A DNA stretch of 64,000 nucleotides from Heligmosomoides polygyrus polygyrus (Eukaryota; Nematoda; Chromadorea; Rhabditida; Heligmosomidae), in contig OX377203.1 of assembly GCA_947396885.1 (NCBI GenBank), forward strand, positions 22,881,253 to 22,945,252. The letters run 5' to 3'. The translations under genes and the position numbers were made by a program. Positions 1-35,888 of the stretch are shown here, piece by piece. The notes beneath the pieces are model-generated. The model saw only the letters and a program-made list of their open reading frames with translations, did no database searches and was not told where the DNA came from. The stretch's first letter is position 1. The number at the start of each line of letters is the position of its first letter.

Positions 1-2097
1 TAGGGTTTTCGTCGTGGCTAGACTCATTTTGGGTTTTTTCCACGGCTTGAACGGCTATTTTTTTTGAGGAGATATTTTTCTAGGCCGTTTTTCTTACTTT
101 TCTGCCGATCCTCGCATTTTTTCGCCTCTGAACTTCCTCGCCGGCACCGAATTCTACATTTCTGTGTCGGGCAAGTCACATGGAGGTTCTATTGACATGT
201 CCGGCACAGAAATGTGCCAATTGGACGGCTAGGAGATTGCTAAAAAATTGCTGGCGCGGGCTTTTTTGCGATTGTAGCTAATTGTTTTCGAAAACACATT
301 TCCTTAAGCTTAGCGCACTGTGCTAGTGCCCAGTAGTGTCAGGCATGCAACTCGAGTGAGCCATACACAATGCGCATAGAATCGACGAAATCAACTAAGT
401 GAGCTAGTGAGTGAGTTTCTCAAAATATGTAGCTATCTAAATTAGAGGAGTTATGAGCATGCGACGTTTTGCGACGGATTAGTCCATCGCAACACTTTTT
501 TGAACCGTGCGACCCTAGCAGTATTGCATCTCATGCGGGGTTAGGGTTTTGCGACTCTGCCACCGCTTTTGCTTCCTGTGCTCTAATACGGGTTGTCTCG
601 CAAAAACTCATGCGCTCTCTGTGAGGTCAAATAATCTTGTTCTGTTGCATGAAAATTCTGGGTAAACTCGTTTTGAGAAAGGAAAGACTCGTAGATTAGG
701 AGTCCGACTGCGATTAAGGCGTTCGATTCTTTTTCCAATACCTCTCGCTCCCCCGCTACATTTGCCTGATCATTCCTGCAGCACGATGCTTTCAGTTAGT
801 AATGGGCTCTTGAGCGAATTTACGACAGGACTCACGGTGGTTGTGATGGACAAAGCACGATTTCGTCACTGCACTGGATCAGCTGATTCGCTAAAATTCT
901 GCAAAAGTCTCCGTCTGCAGAACTGCGTGAACTATGCCAGCCTCAGCGATGGCGACGGCTCGCGATGCGCGTCGCGAGCCGTCGCGTCGCTGTGCACTCC
1001 CGCATCGCTGCAGCCGTCGGGAGTATACCATAGGCCTAAGGGTGATTTTCGGTAAGACGGACTTTCGGATGATTTAAATAACTAATTTCTCTCTAATTTC
1101 TCTTCGGTTCGGCTACAGGATTTACGATTAGGGTAGGATATCAGCTTTTTGATCAAAGTGAATTATTTGAATTGTTCGAAGGTACGGTCTGGTGGTGACC
1201 ATGCTCATGCGAATCCACGTTCAAAATTGGCATTATCCGCATGTACCATTTATCCGTTTGAAAAATTTCGGATCAGAATTACCCAATCGGCGTCGGTCGG
1301 ATTTTCTATTCCCCCTAACGAATTACGGCCCATTCCTGGTCGAGAAATGCTTCGCATATTGAGCATCACCATCTCCTTCCCAATCTTCTTCGAGAGCTTG
1401 TTTTCTCTGTGGTGAGGGTGCTCTCGAGCATGGCTGATATGGTATGGGAGGAGGCTCTCAATGCTCATAAGATGAATGTCCCTACCGGCCGGGATTGAGA
1501 CAAGATTTCAGTTCATTTTTATATCACTATGTGAAGTCTGAACCAGTGAGCTCATATTCGATTGGATTTCGATTTGTTGCTCTTCATGTTTCAAGTTGTA
1601 GTACCGTGTCAGGCTGTCGTGGGAAATGTGTGTGCCCTCCATAATGTTTTTAATTTATATTTCGCCTGCATTAACCAGACCATCGGTTTCATTTTCATTG
1701 GTTCTTGATACTTTTTCGAGAAAATGTGATGATATCATCTTAATGTCGAAAGCACTATTCAGACCTGGTTAGCGGCAGTCGCTATGCATGTAGTCCGTGG
1801 TTCTTGGTTAGGGTTTTCTTTCCCAAGTTGACCTTAAATCCTCGCTGAGGGTCGGCGAATTGGCACTAGGCTTGTTTGAGAGGGATGAAACATACTTGCC
1901 CTTCGGGTGACCACCATATATCGTTGTGTAAGCCAAATACTCAGTCAAAATGCCTTCACGTAGAAGTGGAATATGTAGCGAATGTTACCAAGTATTCGCT
2001 AACACCGACGGTTATTTATTATGAGACGGATGCCTTTGTTCAATTGAAGTCGAGAAGACAATGTCACTATAGCTATGTCGGAGCGTGGTGTGAGTTA
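1..2097. other. No gene recognised
   Basis: The open frames in this stretch are short and none resembles a family I know. I looked here for the missing first exon of the PP1 gene (a short segment ending in a Leu-Leu-Glu-like sequence before a phase-1 donor) and found no convincing match. The best donor-like site, near 1178, is preceded by a Phe/Leu/Glu-rich frame that does not match PP1. The stretch may be upstream region or first intron of that gene. Confidence 0.5.
156..215. repeat. Short imperfect inverted repeat
   Basis: ACATTTCTGTGTCGG at 156-170 is matched in inverted orientation by CCGGCACAGAAATGT at 201-215, with a 30-base spacer. It could be the remnant of a small foldback element or a hairpin. 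No target duplication was recognised. Confidence 0.5.
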
Positions 2098-2362
2098 TAT
2101 AACGGTTCCACGTCAAATTGGAGACTTTTGATGTCGAATTGGACACTCTCTCAAACCAGTTTGAGGTTTCTGAAGTCAAAGTGAACATATTCCAAATTAA
2201 AACAAAATTTTCACATATCATCGTGGACCCCAGAACCACGTAGACGATTAGGATAATTCTTGTTCAAGGAAGTTTTTGTTTAAATTCATTCAATTTTCAT
2301 TTCACCTGCCCGAGCTTCCAATTTGACGAGAATGGTCTCCAATTTAACGTGGAAATGGTACA
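2098..2362. mobile_element. Small TIR element, TTTTCACGTCGAA family (MITE-like)
   Basis: The left end at about 2098 reads ACGGTTCCACGTCAAATTGG and the right end near 2335-2362 reads as its inverted, imperfect copy. The element is about 265 bp and has no coding capacity. The ends resemble those of longer elements at 33375, 38690-39224 and 52551-53380 in this window, so it looks like a short internally deleted member of that family. Confidence 0.5.
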
Positions 2363-2536
2363 CGATTTTAGTGAATTTGAGTGACGGGATAGTATGTGTG
2401 AACGGTTTTTGACCTTTCTTCTACATAGAGAATCCCAAGCTGTGAAACCACAGCATGAGGGATATATGAAGGCCTTTTTCAGGTGTCAACAATACCTCTT
2501 TTAATGGACACTATTCTTGACAATAAAATGGAAGAC

Positions 2537-2645
2537 TGGGCGCATAAAGCGCAGTCGGAGAGGTGCCAGTTGGCGCGTACAACCAACACCAGGTTCTTCC
2601 GTGCAGACCAACCAAGCCTTCCATCTCTCAGGCTCCGAGTATACA
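2537..2645 (+). mobile_element. tRNA-derived SINE, partial (5' head)
   Basis: The copy begins near the box A-like AAAGCGCAGTCGGAG and runs through the degenerate box B region to a piece matching CAACCAAGCCTTCCATC. Only the tRNA-like head and the start of the body are present. The copy is clearly more diverged than those at 57.7 or 58.8 kb. Confidence 0.55.
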
Positions 2646-2722
2646 TCTGCCTGTGAAAAGCAGGCTTCGTTCATCACATCTGAATTGGTTCTAAGCTCGA
2701 GGGAGTGCATGGTGATCGAGTT

Positions 2723-2739
2723 CCCCCCCCCCCCCCCCC
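2723..2739 (+). repeat. Poly-C tract (C17)
   Basis: A run of 17 cytosines. Similar C or G runs occur near 10145, 19520, 24606 and 40688. Their lengths may be affected by sequencing error. Confidence 0.9.
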
Positions 2740-3524
2740 TTCCAAGCTGTTGTTTTTGACTTGCCTCGGAATGCTGAAAGCGTGGTTATTTGGCGACCAT
2801 AACCTATGAAAAGACCGAACTATTATTCGAGGTGTCTTCACGATGTACTATGGAGCGAAAATATACAGCACATCCTGAAGGTGCAACGTTCTTCTTCAAG
2901 TTTTCTTCTCTATTTAAGGTGTTGTTCTTTCTGTTCCTGACGGTGGTTGAACGGGAGCAAAACCCTATTCGGCAGTGCTTTGATTTTTCCGATGGCAATT
3001 AGCATCTATCGACCAACATTGGCGAACCACAACACAATAGATCAATGAACGCTGGCGAGTTGTTGTCGCACTTTCCATAGCTCTCCCTCGATCACTCGGT
3101 TTCACTCAGATCTTCACACCACTCTCTGTCTGAATCGTCTAACCGCCTATGTTTTTTGTTGTTCTTGATGTTATGACGTTAGAAACGATGATGGTCGTCA
3201 TAGTATCCTTGCCTGTTTTTGTAGTGAAGCGCAGGACTCTTCAAACTGTTTTAGTTTCTTACTCGTTTTTTGTTTTCGTCATCTACAGTCTGAGAAGGTA
3301 TAACACACCTTGTTCTATACTGACCATTCACCTCCTGAACGTAAACGAAAGATTGAAGAAAGAGGCAAACTGATACGAATACAAGGACTTTTTTTTTATT
3401 CTTATATGTTGCTAGAAAAGTCGCATGCTGCCTTGGCCCGTTTCCTAAATTCGTTGATGGCAACATAGTTATTACTAGCGTAATGGATATATATTTATGA
3501 AAAATTAAGTGAGTTTTGAATCAT

Positions 3525-3612
3525 GTTTTCGTATTCCGGTTTCCGCCCATTTTTGAGCTCTCCGTTCCGTGTTCCCCTTTTCTCGAAAAAATTTCCGCAC
3601 ATCCCTGATTAT
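3525..3612 (-). repeat. GGATGTGCGGAA dispersed repeat, copy 1
   Basis: Read on the minus strand, this segment starts ATCAGGGATGTGCGGAAATT and continues with purine-rich CGGAA-type motifs, ending GGAATACG. Related segments lie at 10228-10330, 11660-11795 and 31938-32045. No coding capacity and no clear terminal repeats. Confidence 0.6.
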
Positions 3613-3713
3613 CATGAAGGCATTAACTTATGGTTAGTATTAGAATTTGAAGGAAATTTAAACATGTTGAATGTTGAACTCTGGTGGTGAATGGCCAATG
3701 CTGTTGTTTTCAG

Positions 3714-9167
<5,454 letters not shown>

Positions 9168-10227
9168 TTCATGTACATAGGTGTTAAGCGTGAATGTGAG
9201 TGTGTGGTGCACCTAAAGATGAAGAGTTTCTACATAGGTCCGCTCTGTCTCTCTATCATCCCCTGCCCTCCGATGATCCCCGAATTTCCCGTTCCCGTGA
9301 CTGGGCTTTGCAATTTCCCAACTTGTTATGCGGCGTTAAGTACTGCGTGACTCCTGTTCTCAGAAGTAAATGATATTTTCTTCATACGTCTCGTCTTATT
9401 CACGAAATTTTATGGTTCGAAACCCCGGATTTACATTCTCCTGATTCGTAGCGGTAGTGTCGTTTTTAATATTAGAACACTCATCCATATTTTCGACTAT
9501 TGTCGTCGTTACGTGCTTGTAATGAAAGTATGACCTCGTGTATAAATCGGTTTAATAGCTGTGTTGGCGAGCAGTGGCTGTTCAGAAGGCGATGGTTGAT
9601 TATGCTAATGTTGCCTTCTCCGGCGGAGAATGTACGAAAGGGTGCAGTTCTGATGAGATGGTCTCGTACGGTTTTTCAGCCAGCGTCGTTTCACCGAGCA
9701 ACGATTTCTCATCGATCCTTCGTTGCATTTGGTGGCGGGAACATCGCAGCGAATGCATACGGCTCTTTCCCAGAAACACTGATGAAGTGGAATTGTTGTG
9801 GGCGGAAGAGGGGGTCGGCAAGTTGGTGAATTTTAGAGGCTGAAACGCCTGGGAAAGGGTGAAGATGCTCGAGAAGTGGATGCTCCGCGGTTTGAGCGAC
9901 TGGAAAGTGAGATTGCCGCGTCTCGAAATCTGTTCTGCCTTGCTTCTCCGGGATCAACGCCCAGTTCTTGGCTCGAGTCGTCATGAGAAGTGGGTTCTGT
10001 ACGGAAGCTGGAGGCAGTCGGGACAGTGGCTTGTCGACGAAGCTCCGGCCACCTCCCGAAACCTTTTTCCTATTGAGATATACCGAAAATTGCGTGAGCT
10101 GCAGCCGGCACTGGGCCACAGAAGAGGTTTCTTCTACACGATAGCCCCCCCCCCGCGTTTCGCAAATCACCCTGCGAAAATTAAACGAACTAGGAGTTGA
10201 AGTCCTGCCTCACCCGCCATAGTCATC
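9168..10227. other. 3' flank of gsp-2, no gene recognised
   Basis: The 3' untranslated region of the PP1 gene should begin here. No canonical AATAAA signal is obvious in the first few hundred bases. A minus-strand open frame of 153 residues (9709-10170) and a plus-strand one of 109 (9500-9829) overlap each other. Neither is recognisable, and the open frames may be chance. Confidence 0.35.
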
Positions 10228-10330
10228 AGCAGGGATGTGCGGAAATTTTTCTGGAAAAAGCGGAAGACGAAAGGCGGAACGGAAACGCTCAAAATGACCG
10301 GAAAGCGAAACGCGGAAACGGAAATGACAG
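10228..10330 (+). repeat. GGATGTGCGGAA dispersed repeat, copy 2
   Basis: Begins ATCAGCAGGGATGTGCGGAA and continues as purine-rich CGGAA/GGAAACGG units, ending GAAACGGAAATGACAG. It is the same family as 3525-3612, 11660-11795 and 31938-32045, and closest to the last of these. Confidence 0.65.
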
Positions 10331-10334
10331 ATAA

Positions 10335-11165
10335 ACGCCATTTGTTCAAAACAGCATCCTCAACCGCGTCAGAGGCGGCTTCTATTGCACTTCTTCTTGC
10401 TCGGAACTTCGCGAGCAGCAGCATCTTGCACAGATTAATGCTCATACTCATCAAAACGTAAAATAACGAAGCACGAACTCTATTGTTGTGATATCCTTTC
10501 AGGAATGGCTAGAGCAAAAAGCGAAAACAAATTCAGAGCCTTATCTCACTGTTTCTCACTACTTCAGCATGCAGTCTCTCCGCTGTTTCCATATCTAGTT
10601 CCTACGACGGATTTTCGCTGACTTTTTTTGCTGTAATTTTTTGAACACTAGGCTTAATCAGCTTAACCACTTTAGGTTATTTATAGACCGGCATTCAAAA
10701 CCTCACTCGGGTGTAGTCTAAAACTGGAGCAGTCATCTAGATCACTCCCTGACCAGGAAAGACATTCCTCTCAACAGAGAAGCCTGTGGCATCATGGACG
10801 ACGTGATGACTGCACAGATGCATATTCGAGATTAGTCGTTACATTCTAATCACCAAAACTATAATAGTACTCAGAATTCATTCTGGGATCTAACGATAAG
10901 ATGATAATTGGATGACTGATTAGTCATGGTATGTCCACATTTTCATAGCAATATTCAGTCTGTGCCAGCCTAGAAGCTCACTGATATGAAGGTGACACAG
11001 CTGGACAGTTCCTAGGTGGTCCTCGATGTAATAGATTTGTTTCAGAGTTCAACAAGTCACCCTAGTCAATCAAAATAACAGCTCATGGTAGATATTCGTG
11101 ATGCTTCATTAAAAAGTGAATTGCACAACTCTATATGGATGAATATCACTCCTAATGAAACTAAA
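10335..11165. other. Intergenic, no gene recognised
   Basis: Only short open frames, none recognisable. No RNA gene seen. Confidence 0.4.
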
Positions 11166-11167
11166 GG

Positions 11168-11433
11168 ATAAAAAAGGATAAAGGACGGCGTTACTCAATC
11201 CCTTCTGGGATGCGCCAGCGCATTCTACTTCTACGGGATGTCCATACAATGACTTGCGGTGGCCAGCCGATGAACAAGTCAGCGCTTTATCCTTCCCAGA
11301 CAAGTCTGGTACCAATTCACCGACCCCGGAGGGATGGAAGGCTTGGTTGGCCCAGGCGGGAAATCCGAACCAGGAACCTGGTATCGGGTGCACGCGACAG
11401 TCGCGCCTCCTCCGACTGCGCTACACGCGCCCT
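11168..11433 (-). mobile_element. tRNA-derived SINE, near full length
   Basis: On the minus strand the tRNA-like head has box A GTGTAGCGCAGTCGGAGG and box B-like GGTTCGGATTTCCCGCC. The body includes GGTCGGTGAATTGGTACCAG and GACTTGTTCATCGGCTGGCC. The 3' tail on the plus strand reads AAAGGATAAAAAAGGATAAA, which is (TTTATCC)-like in the sense direction. Confidence 0.8.
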
Positions 11434-11659
11434 CCTAATGAAATTAAAAATTTAAATTTACACTTTCGATCAGGAGCACTGATATAATCTTGGAGCAGAC
11501 ACCCAGAAATTGCCATTTTTGAGTACGTTCTTTTGGTAGTCTAAACAATATTAAGAATATTAATACTATGTCAAACAGTATTTCTCTCACAATTGTATGA
11601 AGAAGAACTCTTTTTACTTGATAAGCTGATTGTGTTCAACAGAAAGCTAGTGTTGAACG

Positions 11660-11795
11660 GTGCCCATCTCCGTTTCCGCCTTCCGGTCCAAACACAGGTG
11701 GACACAGAAGGGAACGGAAGAGCTCAAGGTGGCCGGAAACCGGAATTCGGAACACGGAAATGGAAATTCCGCACATTCCTGGTCATCAGACTTTT
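11660..11795. repeat. GGATGTGCGGAA dispersed repeat, copy 3 (partly inverted)
   Basis: Contains CCATCTCCGTTTCCGCC near its left end and CGGAATTCGGAACACGGAAA followed by TTCCGCACATTCCTGGTCAT on the right. Pieces of the family thus appear in both orientations and suggest a palindromic arrangement. Confidence 0.5.
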
Positions 11796-12378
11796 CCGAG
11801 GCGATACTGGTTGTCGGTTTGCGCAAAGTGCGCTGATTCGAGTAGTGCTTTGTTCGATTAAATCCGGTGACTATGAAGAAAGTTCTGATCGTTTGAAGAG
11901 GACCAGTCAAAACCGCCAGAACTGCCGGCCAGTCGAATATATCATTTTGTTCTTGCGAGATCGAGTTAGTGCAGTTATGACATGAACCATCTAGTTCCTT
12001 CATTGTTTACCAGGGAAGAATCTCAGGAGTACACATATCTGGAGTCTGGACTCATGAATGGGTTATTTGGGTAGAGAGTATAAATTGAAGCACTACCTGG
12101 AATTAGGAAGAGCGTGGAGTTGGGTGAACAGTGGGATAGAACTATTACATCATTCGTCGAAGTGTGTCATATCATGAACACCAAACTTGCCCTCTGCCCA
12201 CTGCCGTCTACCGATAAGCTTATCCATCACCATTAACCCATTGCCTTACCAATAGCGAATCCGGCCTCTGGAAAGAGAAAATAGTTAGCACTACGACCAT
12301 CTCCACGCTTCAAGTAATAGCAAATTTCGTTCCACTTTCGGAAACCCGAACCTGCCAGGACGGGTACAAAGTTATCTA

Positions 12379-13109
12379 CAGGGTGCGTAAAAAGTATTAA
12401 CGCACCTACTTTTTGATTCAGCTCCAGCTTCCCTTTGTACCCCTGTAGGTTTTTGTGTGTTATTTTTGTTGTCTGTATTGTGCTCAAAAAACACTCAGGA
12501 AAAAACTGAAGAAACATGATCGTCGTCGTTACGGTGGCCCTTTTTTGTCTGTTTCCCAAAGAGCTTAGTAGTTCCTTAACAAGCGAATTAGGCGCTGTTC
12601 GAAACGGTTAGTGAGGAAGGAGGTCAGCAACCCAAACGTCAGCCGCGGTTCTGTCATAACAGATGATGATTACAAGAGGTTCACCCACGTTCACGTTCAA
12701 ATCCGAAATTATCAACCTCTGTCCGATAACGGCAAACAGATAACGCGCGCAGGTATGGACAGCTTCTCAGAGGAGCACAGCTTGAACATGAATCCGCTGG
12801 ATTACTCTTTTTAGGCGATTTTAGAGAATGAGGTCTGGGCTACTTTCAACAGAAGTGACCACTTGCAGAAGGCTGCCCTGTTCAAAGCACGGGACGAAAT
12901 CCAAGCGAGTACTTGCGGCGCGTGCTCATGAATTTTTTCGTCGTTTTCGTTCCTGTATTCACAGTAAAGGAGCCAATGTCAATTACGAGTTATTCTATCG
13001 TGTTTGCAAGATCATTTTCCATATTTCTCAAGTGAATACTTTAAAACTTACTGCGCAATACTATTTCCACATCCGTCATTTAGTGCGTCAATACTTTTTA
13101 CGCACCCTG
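12379..13109 (+). mobile_element. Tc1/mariner-type remnant, 731 bp, with TA duplication
   Basis: Terminal inverted repeats CAGGGTGCGTAAAAAGTATT (left) and its imperfect inverse ending ACTTTTTACGCACCCTG (right), each flanked by TA (12377-12378 and 13110-13111). Inside, near 12780-12900, the plus strand encodes MNPLDYSF, then a stop where Trp is usual, then AILENEVWATFNRSDHLQKA, which resembles the C-terminal part of a Tc1-like DDE transposase. The N-terminal and catalytic core coding is missing, so this is an internally deleted, inactive copy. A 733-bp relative lies in reverse orientation at 50884-51616. Confidence 0.8.
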
Positions 13110-13982
13110 TATTTGCACTGTCGCACTTGCCGCATTTTTGCGTATTTTTCGCAAATTCGATGAGTGGAAGGTGCTGCCTTGCGCGACAATGCGATTTCAT
13201 AGAAAAATGTCGTGGAGCCTAACTCTGTTGGATCAATGACGTTGCAAAATGGAACACACCTTGCCGCTACTTTAAACCACAGATGAGAGATGGATGGAAA
13301 TTTTGAAAAAGTTCCCCGAAAACGGATAATCGCCCTAACAGAAAACAGAAAAGCTAAAAACGCCAGAAAACAGGAAATTTCGAAGTTGTCATTCAGTTGT
13401 TTATTGTGCCCAAACATGCATTTCTTCCAGAAGCTCACTCATTTACATAGCTGTAAACGTTTTCATGCACAGAGTATTGTACTTTCTGATGTTTATATAC
13501 ATTTCAGCTACGAACAACGTGCTATTCAGTTGAAAAAGTTTATCTATCCATCATTTATTAATTTTATAAGTTGAAAAGTAGGTCGTCATTCGTAATTAAG
13601 CGTAGGAAATCTCGTGTCCTCAAGGGTGCAGCTTTAGTATTTAGGTCCTCTAATGCGGCCTCCAGATATTGTGTCCCATTGGTTAACCCAAAAATGATAA
13701 GAATAGATCCCAGTTCCATGTAAGAACCTGCGGATTGTTCTTTCGAAACTTGGAGCGGAAGAAGAAGGGTACACGTTAAATGGTATTCATCTCCATATTA
13801 TATCCCATCGCATGAAGATAAAAATATATGCGCCTAGAGACCATTATGGTCTGAATTCAAGGTGAAATTGTAAATGAGATCGCTTTTTTATTTCTCAACA
13901 GTTGAGAGCCTTGCATTACAGAAGAATTATTGTGTCGACCACAAAGTGCGTTCCGGTACTGAGGGTAAAATCCTGGATTCCA
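13110..13982. other. Intergenic, no gene recognised
   Basis: AT-rich non-coding sequence with short frames only (94 residues or fewer). Nothing recognised. Confidence 0.4.
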
Positions 13983-14095
13983 GGGGCCAGATTCATCAAC
14001 CGCTTACCGCCTCCTAACGGTGACAATAGCGCCAAACCTGATGCTGACGAATGTCATATCAGGTGGTTAGGCGGTACTTTCGCCGTCTTATATTG
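13983..14095. mobile_element. GGGCCAGATTCATCAACC palindromic element, copy 1 (right end missing)
   Basis: Starts GGGCCAGATTCATCAACCGC at about 13984 and runs through TTACCGCC...AACGGTGACAATAG to GGTGGTTAGGCGGTACTTTC. The mirror half is present only in part. Compare the complete copy at 46137-46276. Confidence 0.65.
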
Positions 14096-14267
14096 TGGGT
14101 GTAGAAGAGGATCCTTCAGAGAGCTAAACAGACGTGATTTTTGTGATATAAGATTGGAAATTTGTTTCGGATAGCGGCTTACAGGGCTTTTATATAGATC
14201 GTCAGTGTTTAGATAGGCTTGAAAAAACTGTCCACCATATATGGATCTGATTTGTTTACTTATTTTT

Positions 14268-14395
14268 TATTTGTTCAGATTTTAACTTAATTTAATAAAT
14301 AAATAAAACAAAAATTTACTAATAAAATTGAAACTTAGAATGTAATTATCTAAAATAAAACAAAGTACAAGTTATAATAAATTAAAATTCTTGAC
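14268..14395. repeat. AT-rich stretch with AATAAAT units
   Basis: Low-complexity AT sequence with repeated AATAAA and TTTAATT words and no coding capacity. Confidence 0.6.
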
Positions 14396-15004
14396 AGAGT
14401 TAAACAAAGCCTTATTCAACGCTCCTCTTCTTCACTGGAAAAGCCATGGGAGGAGCACAAAACAAAGGTTCGTCTGAAGAAAGTGGCCAAAAGAACCGTT
14501 CCCTGCTTCTTTGACCTTCTCCTCTCACCTCTATTCTCCTCTCTTCTCTTTGGTTATATTCCTTTCCTTTCCTTTGTTTTCAGTTAGTACAACTCGGAGA
14601 GCATAACCGTGGAGTCGTTCGATGAAAGAGCATAGCCGGAACTCATCGACGCTTTATTGACAATGGCGAACAGAACAGGCTGAGCAACACATTTTGTCAC
14701 GATGAACTGTCATGTTCAGGTTATTTTTGCGTTGAAAAAGACCACGATTGGACTAGACGGTGCAGAATGCTGCAATAAATAAAAGCGACTGCTCAATATT
14801 TACAAATTTCGTCCAATATTCGTAAGATGTGTTATTATGGTGAAGCGAACAAGAATACAATTATGTATGGCAACATGGATGAGCGTGAGACTGGTTCGAC
14901 AGATGACATGGTATGATTGGGCGCATTCCTTATTTGAAGAGAAGAGCTTTGCAGTACGAACTGCGCCGCCAGAGTTTTCCTAGTCGCAGGGTCACCTTAT
15001 AACT

Positions 15005-15131
15005 CTCAACCGCTTATCGCCCTCTAACGGTGAAAATAACGCCAAATATCGATGCTGACAAATGTCACATCAGGGGGTTTGATGGTATTTTCACCATTAG
15101 AGTGCGGTAAGCGGTTGATGAATCTGGCCCC
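15005..15131. mobile_element. GGGCCAGATTCATCAACC palindromic element, copy 2 (left end truncated)
   Basis: Begins CAACCGCTTATCGCCCTCTA and ends with the inverted terminus GGTTGATGAATCTGGCCC. Together with copy 1, about 0.9 kb away and missing the opposite end, it might represent one larger element with these as its ends; similar GTAAAAT words lie just outside both termini. Confidence 0.65.
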
Positions 15132-16167
15132 TGAGCACACCATTTTACCATTTCCTAGACGGGAAATTGTTCTACGGCTTTGTTGCGGTTTTTGAGGTGA
15201 AAAATAATGGGCAGCCTGAGGATCCCTAAGCAAAGCAAGGAGGAGTGGTGTGGGGCACAGACTTTTCGGCGCAAAATGTTGTCAAAGCCAGAATTGCCAT
15301 TTGTAAAGTGCACGTCTGCACACCTTTGTCGCTGCCCTTTCCGTGATTATTGGACGTTTTCTTATTTTTGTTTTAGAAGGTGAACCCCGTCCGAAGAGCT
15401 ATAAGGCGACTCTAGCCCCCGACTAGGAAAGAAGGGTGACGTTGCTTGAACTGCAACAGCTCCTGGAAGGCACATACTCTTTCAGACTTTGAAAGCAGCA
15501 CCAGTAAGGGACCATGACCGATTCGGCCCATGATTCCGCTTGCCCAGAATCCGACCAACAAATCCGAAAACCCGTTTGTCTGTCAGTGAACCAGTTCGTG
15601 AAAGCGAAAAAAACCATAGCGCAGTTAGTTGCTGGTGCTGCCTCAAAAGCGCAAGATTTGCAAGGGGTCTCCGTGAAGAGGCGTAGGCAAGCTCTGCGAT
15701 GGCCTCAAAGGAACCGAGCTATGAGAGACCCCGTAGTGTATTGGACAGCGGAAATGCGGAAGAGAAGTGAAGGAAAAAGTCGCCAGGAGGTTCTGGAAAT
15801 ACCTGCAGAACGCGCTAATCGAACTGTACCAGTGCTATGTACATGAAATGAGAAGTGGTGTAGACCGTGACTAAACATAGAGGTCTAGTAGAGTCCATGA
15901 CTTTCTTCGTGATGGGATAGCAAACCGCCAGTAGAGGAACGTCTGACCAATATCTCCCACCATCTACTGTCTTGGGAAGCTGTACTCAGAATACAGTCCT
16001 TCTACGAAGGAATCTACGATCTACATCCTCCCCTCAGCAAGTAAATACTGAAGAAAAACCCACAAAAGAAATAGAAATGAGCGAAATGCTGACAAGACGA
16101 GAGTTTGCGACTAGGTCAATCCAACCACTGTGTACGGGTACGAGTGCTGCACCTCTGTAGTGACTCT
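15132..16167. other. 3' flank of sma-4; unrecognised open frame on plus strand
   Basis: On the plus strand an open frame of 110 residues (15514-15846, basic and Arg/Lys-rich) has no recognisable domain. On the minus strand this stretch should contain the sma-4 3' untranslated region, but I saw no clear AATAAA close to the stop codon. Confidence 0.35.
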
Positions 16168-34925
<18,758 letters not shown>

Positions 34926-35849
34926 CTGAAATACGAGGATGTAGCACAGCACGTACTGGAAGGAAAAGAACAGGAGACGAAGTCCATCATCCAAAGGACA
35001 GGAAGAAGCTTTCGAAGAACTGAGCTGTTGCTACTATTAAAACGGCTTAGACAGGGTTATACTTGGTGAGTAACAAAAGCGATGCCCGCAACTCTCAATG
35101 CGTTCAAGAAGGTATTTGATAATCTGTCGGGCCAGTGATGATTTTGAGAACTGTAAGGATTAGATTGCATGGCATCGAAGAGAAGTTGCGTGGTTTCTCG
35201 TTTGCCACCCTTTTTATTCATCATTTTATTGCACTTTCTTATTTCATTTTATGCCTTCCCTAATTTATCCATGAACGTTCTCTGCTATCGCGCTTTGCAA
35301 ATAGTTACAAGTTATAAGAGCTGATTTAATGCTCCCAAACCTCGGATTGTGCTTAGTTGGACATGGTCTATCCCTTGCAATAAATATAGTGTAACAATAA
35401 CAATAACAATAAGGTCATAACTAAAAAAGTCATAATTATTCATTGTTGATTCCAAACCTGTAAATCTTGGGATAAACTATGGGAGTAACACTTGAGCCTC
35501 GCTCTCTAGATTGTTCTGTGCAAGGTTTTTCCACCTTATTAAGGTTTTCTACCTCCCCTATGGACGTGCTCCACGATAATAAATCAGTGCTGAATTTTTT
35601 GCATTATCACCTTCCAAAGTAGCCTTGAATTTATCGTTAGATCCAGTTCTGGCATCTGTATTGCGCCTGAGAGTAAGCAGAATCATAGGGCTAAACTACA
35701 CCAAAATCGGGCTTTTTGATTGTCGTCAAAGTGGGATAGACTTCATTTTTCAAAGAGACCTCCTATATCATCACTATTTGTATTATCCTATTCACAAAAT
35801 GCTCTAGTTTGTTTTTGTTTTAGCCCTTCGTGACTGTTCACGTACAAAA

Positions 35850-35888
<39 letters not shown>

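Noticed and set aside
1149..1200. Missing first exon of the PP1 gene ending at a donor near 1178
   Set aside because: The donor-like GAAGGTACG has the right phase, but the upstream frame is Glu/Phe/Leu-rich and does not match PP1 N-termini.
9500..10200. Protein-coding gene downstream of gsp-2
   Set aside because: The overlapping 109- and 153-residue frames on opposite strands have no recognisable motif or splice structure. They are too weak to call.
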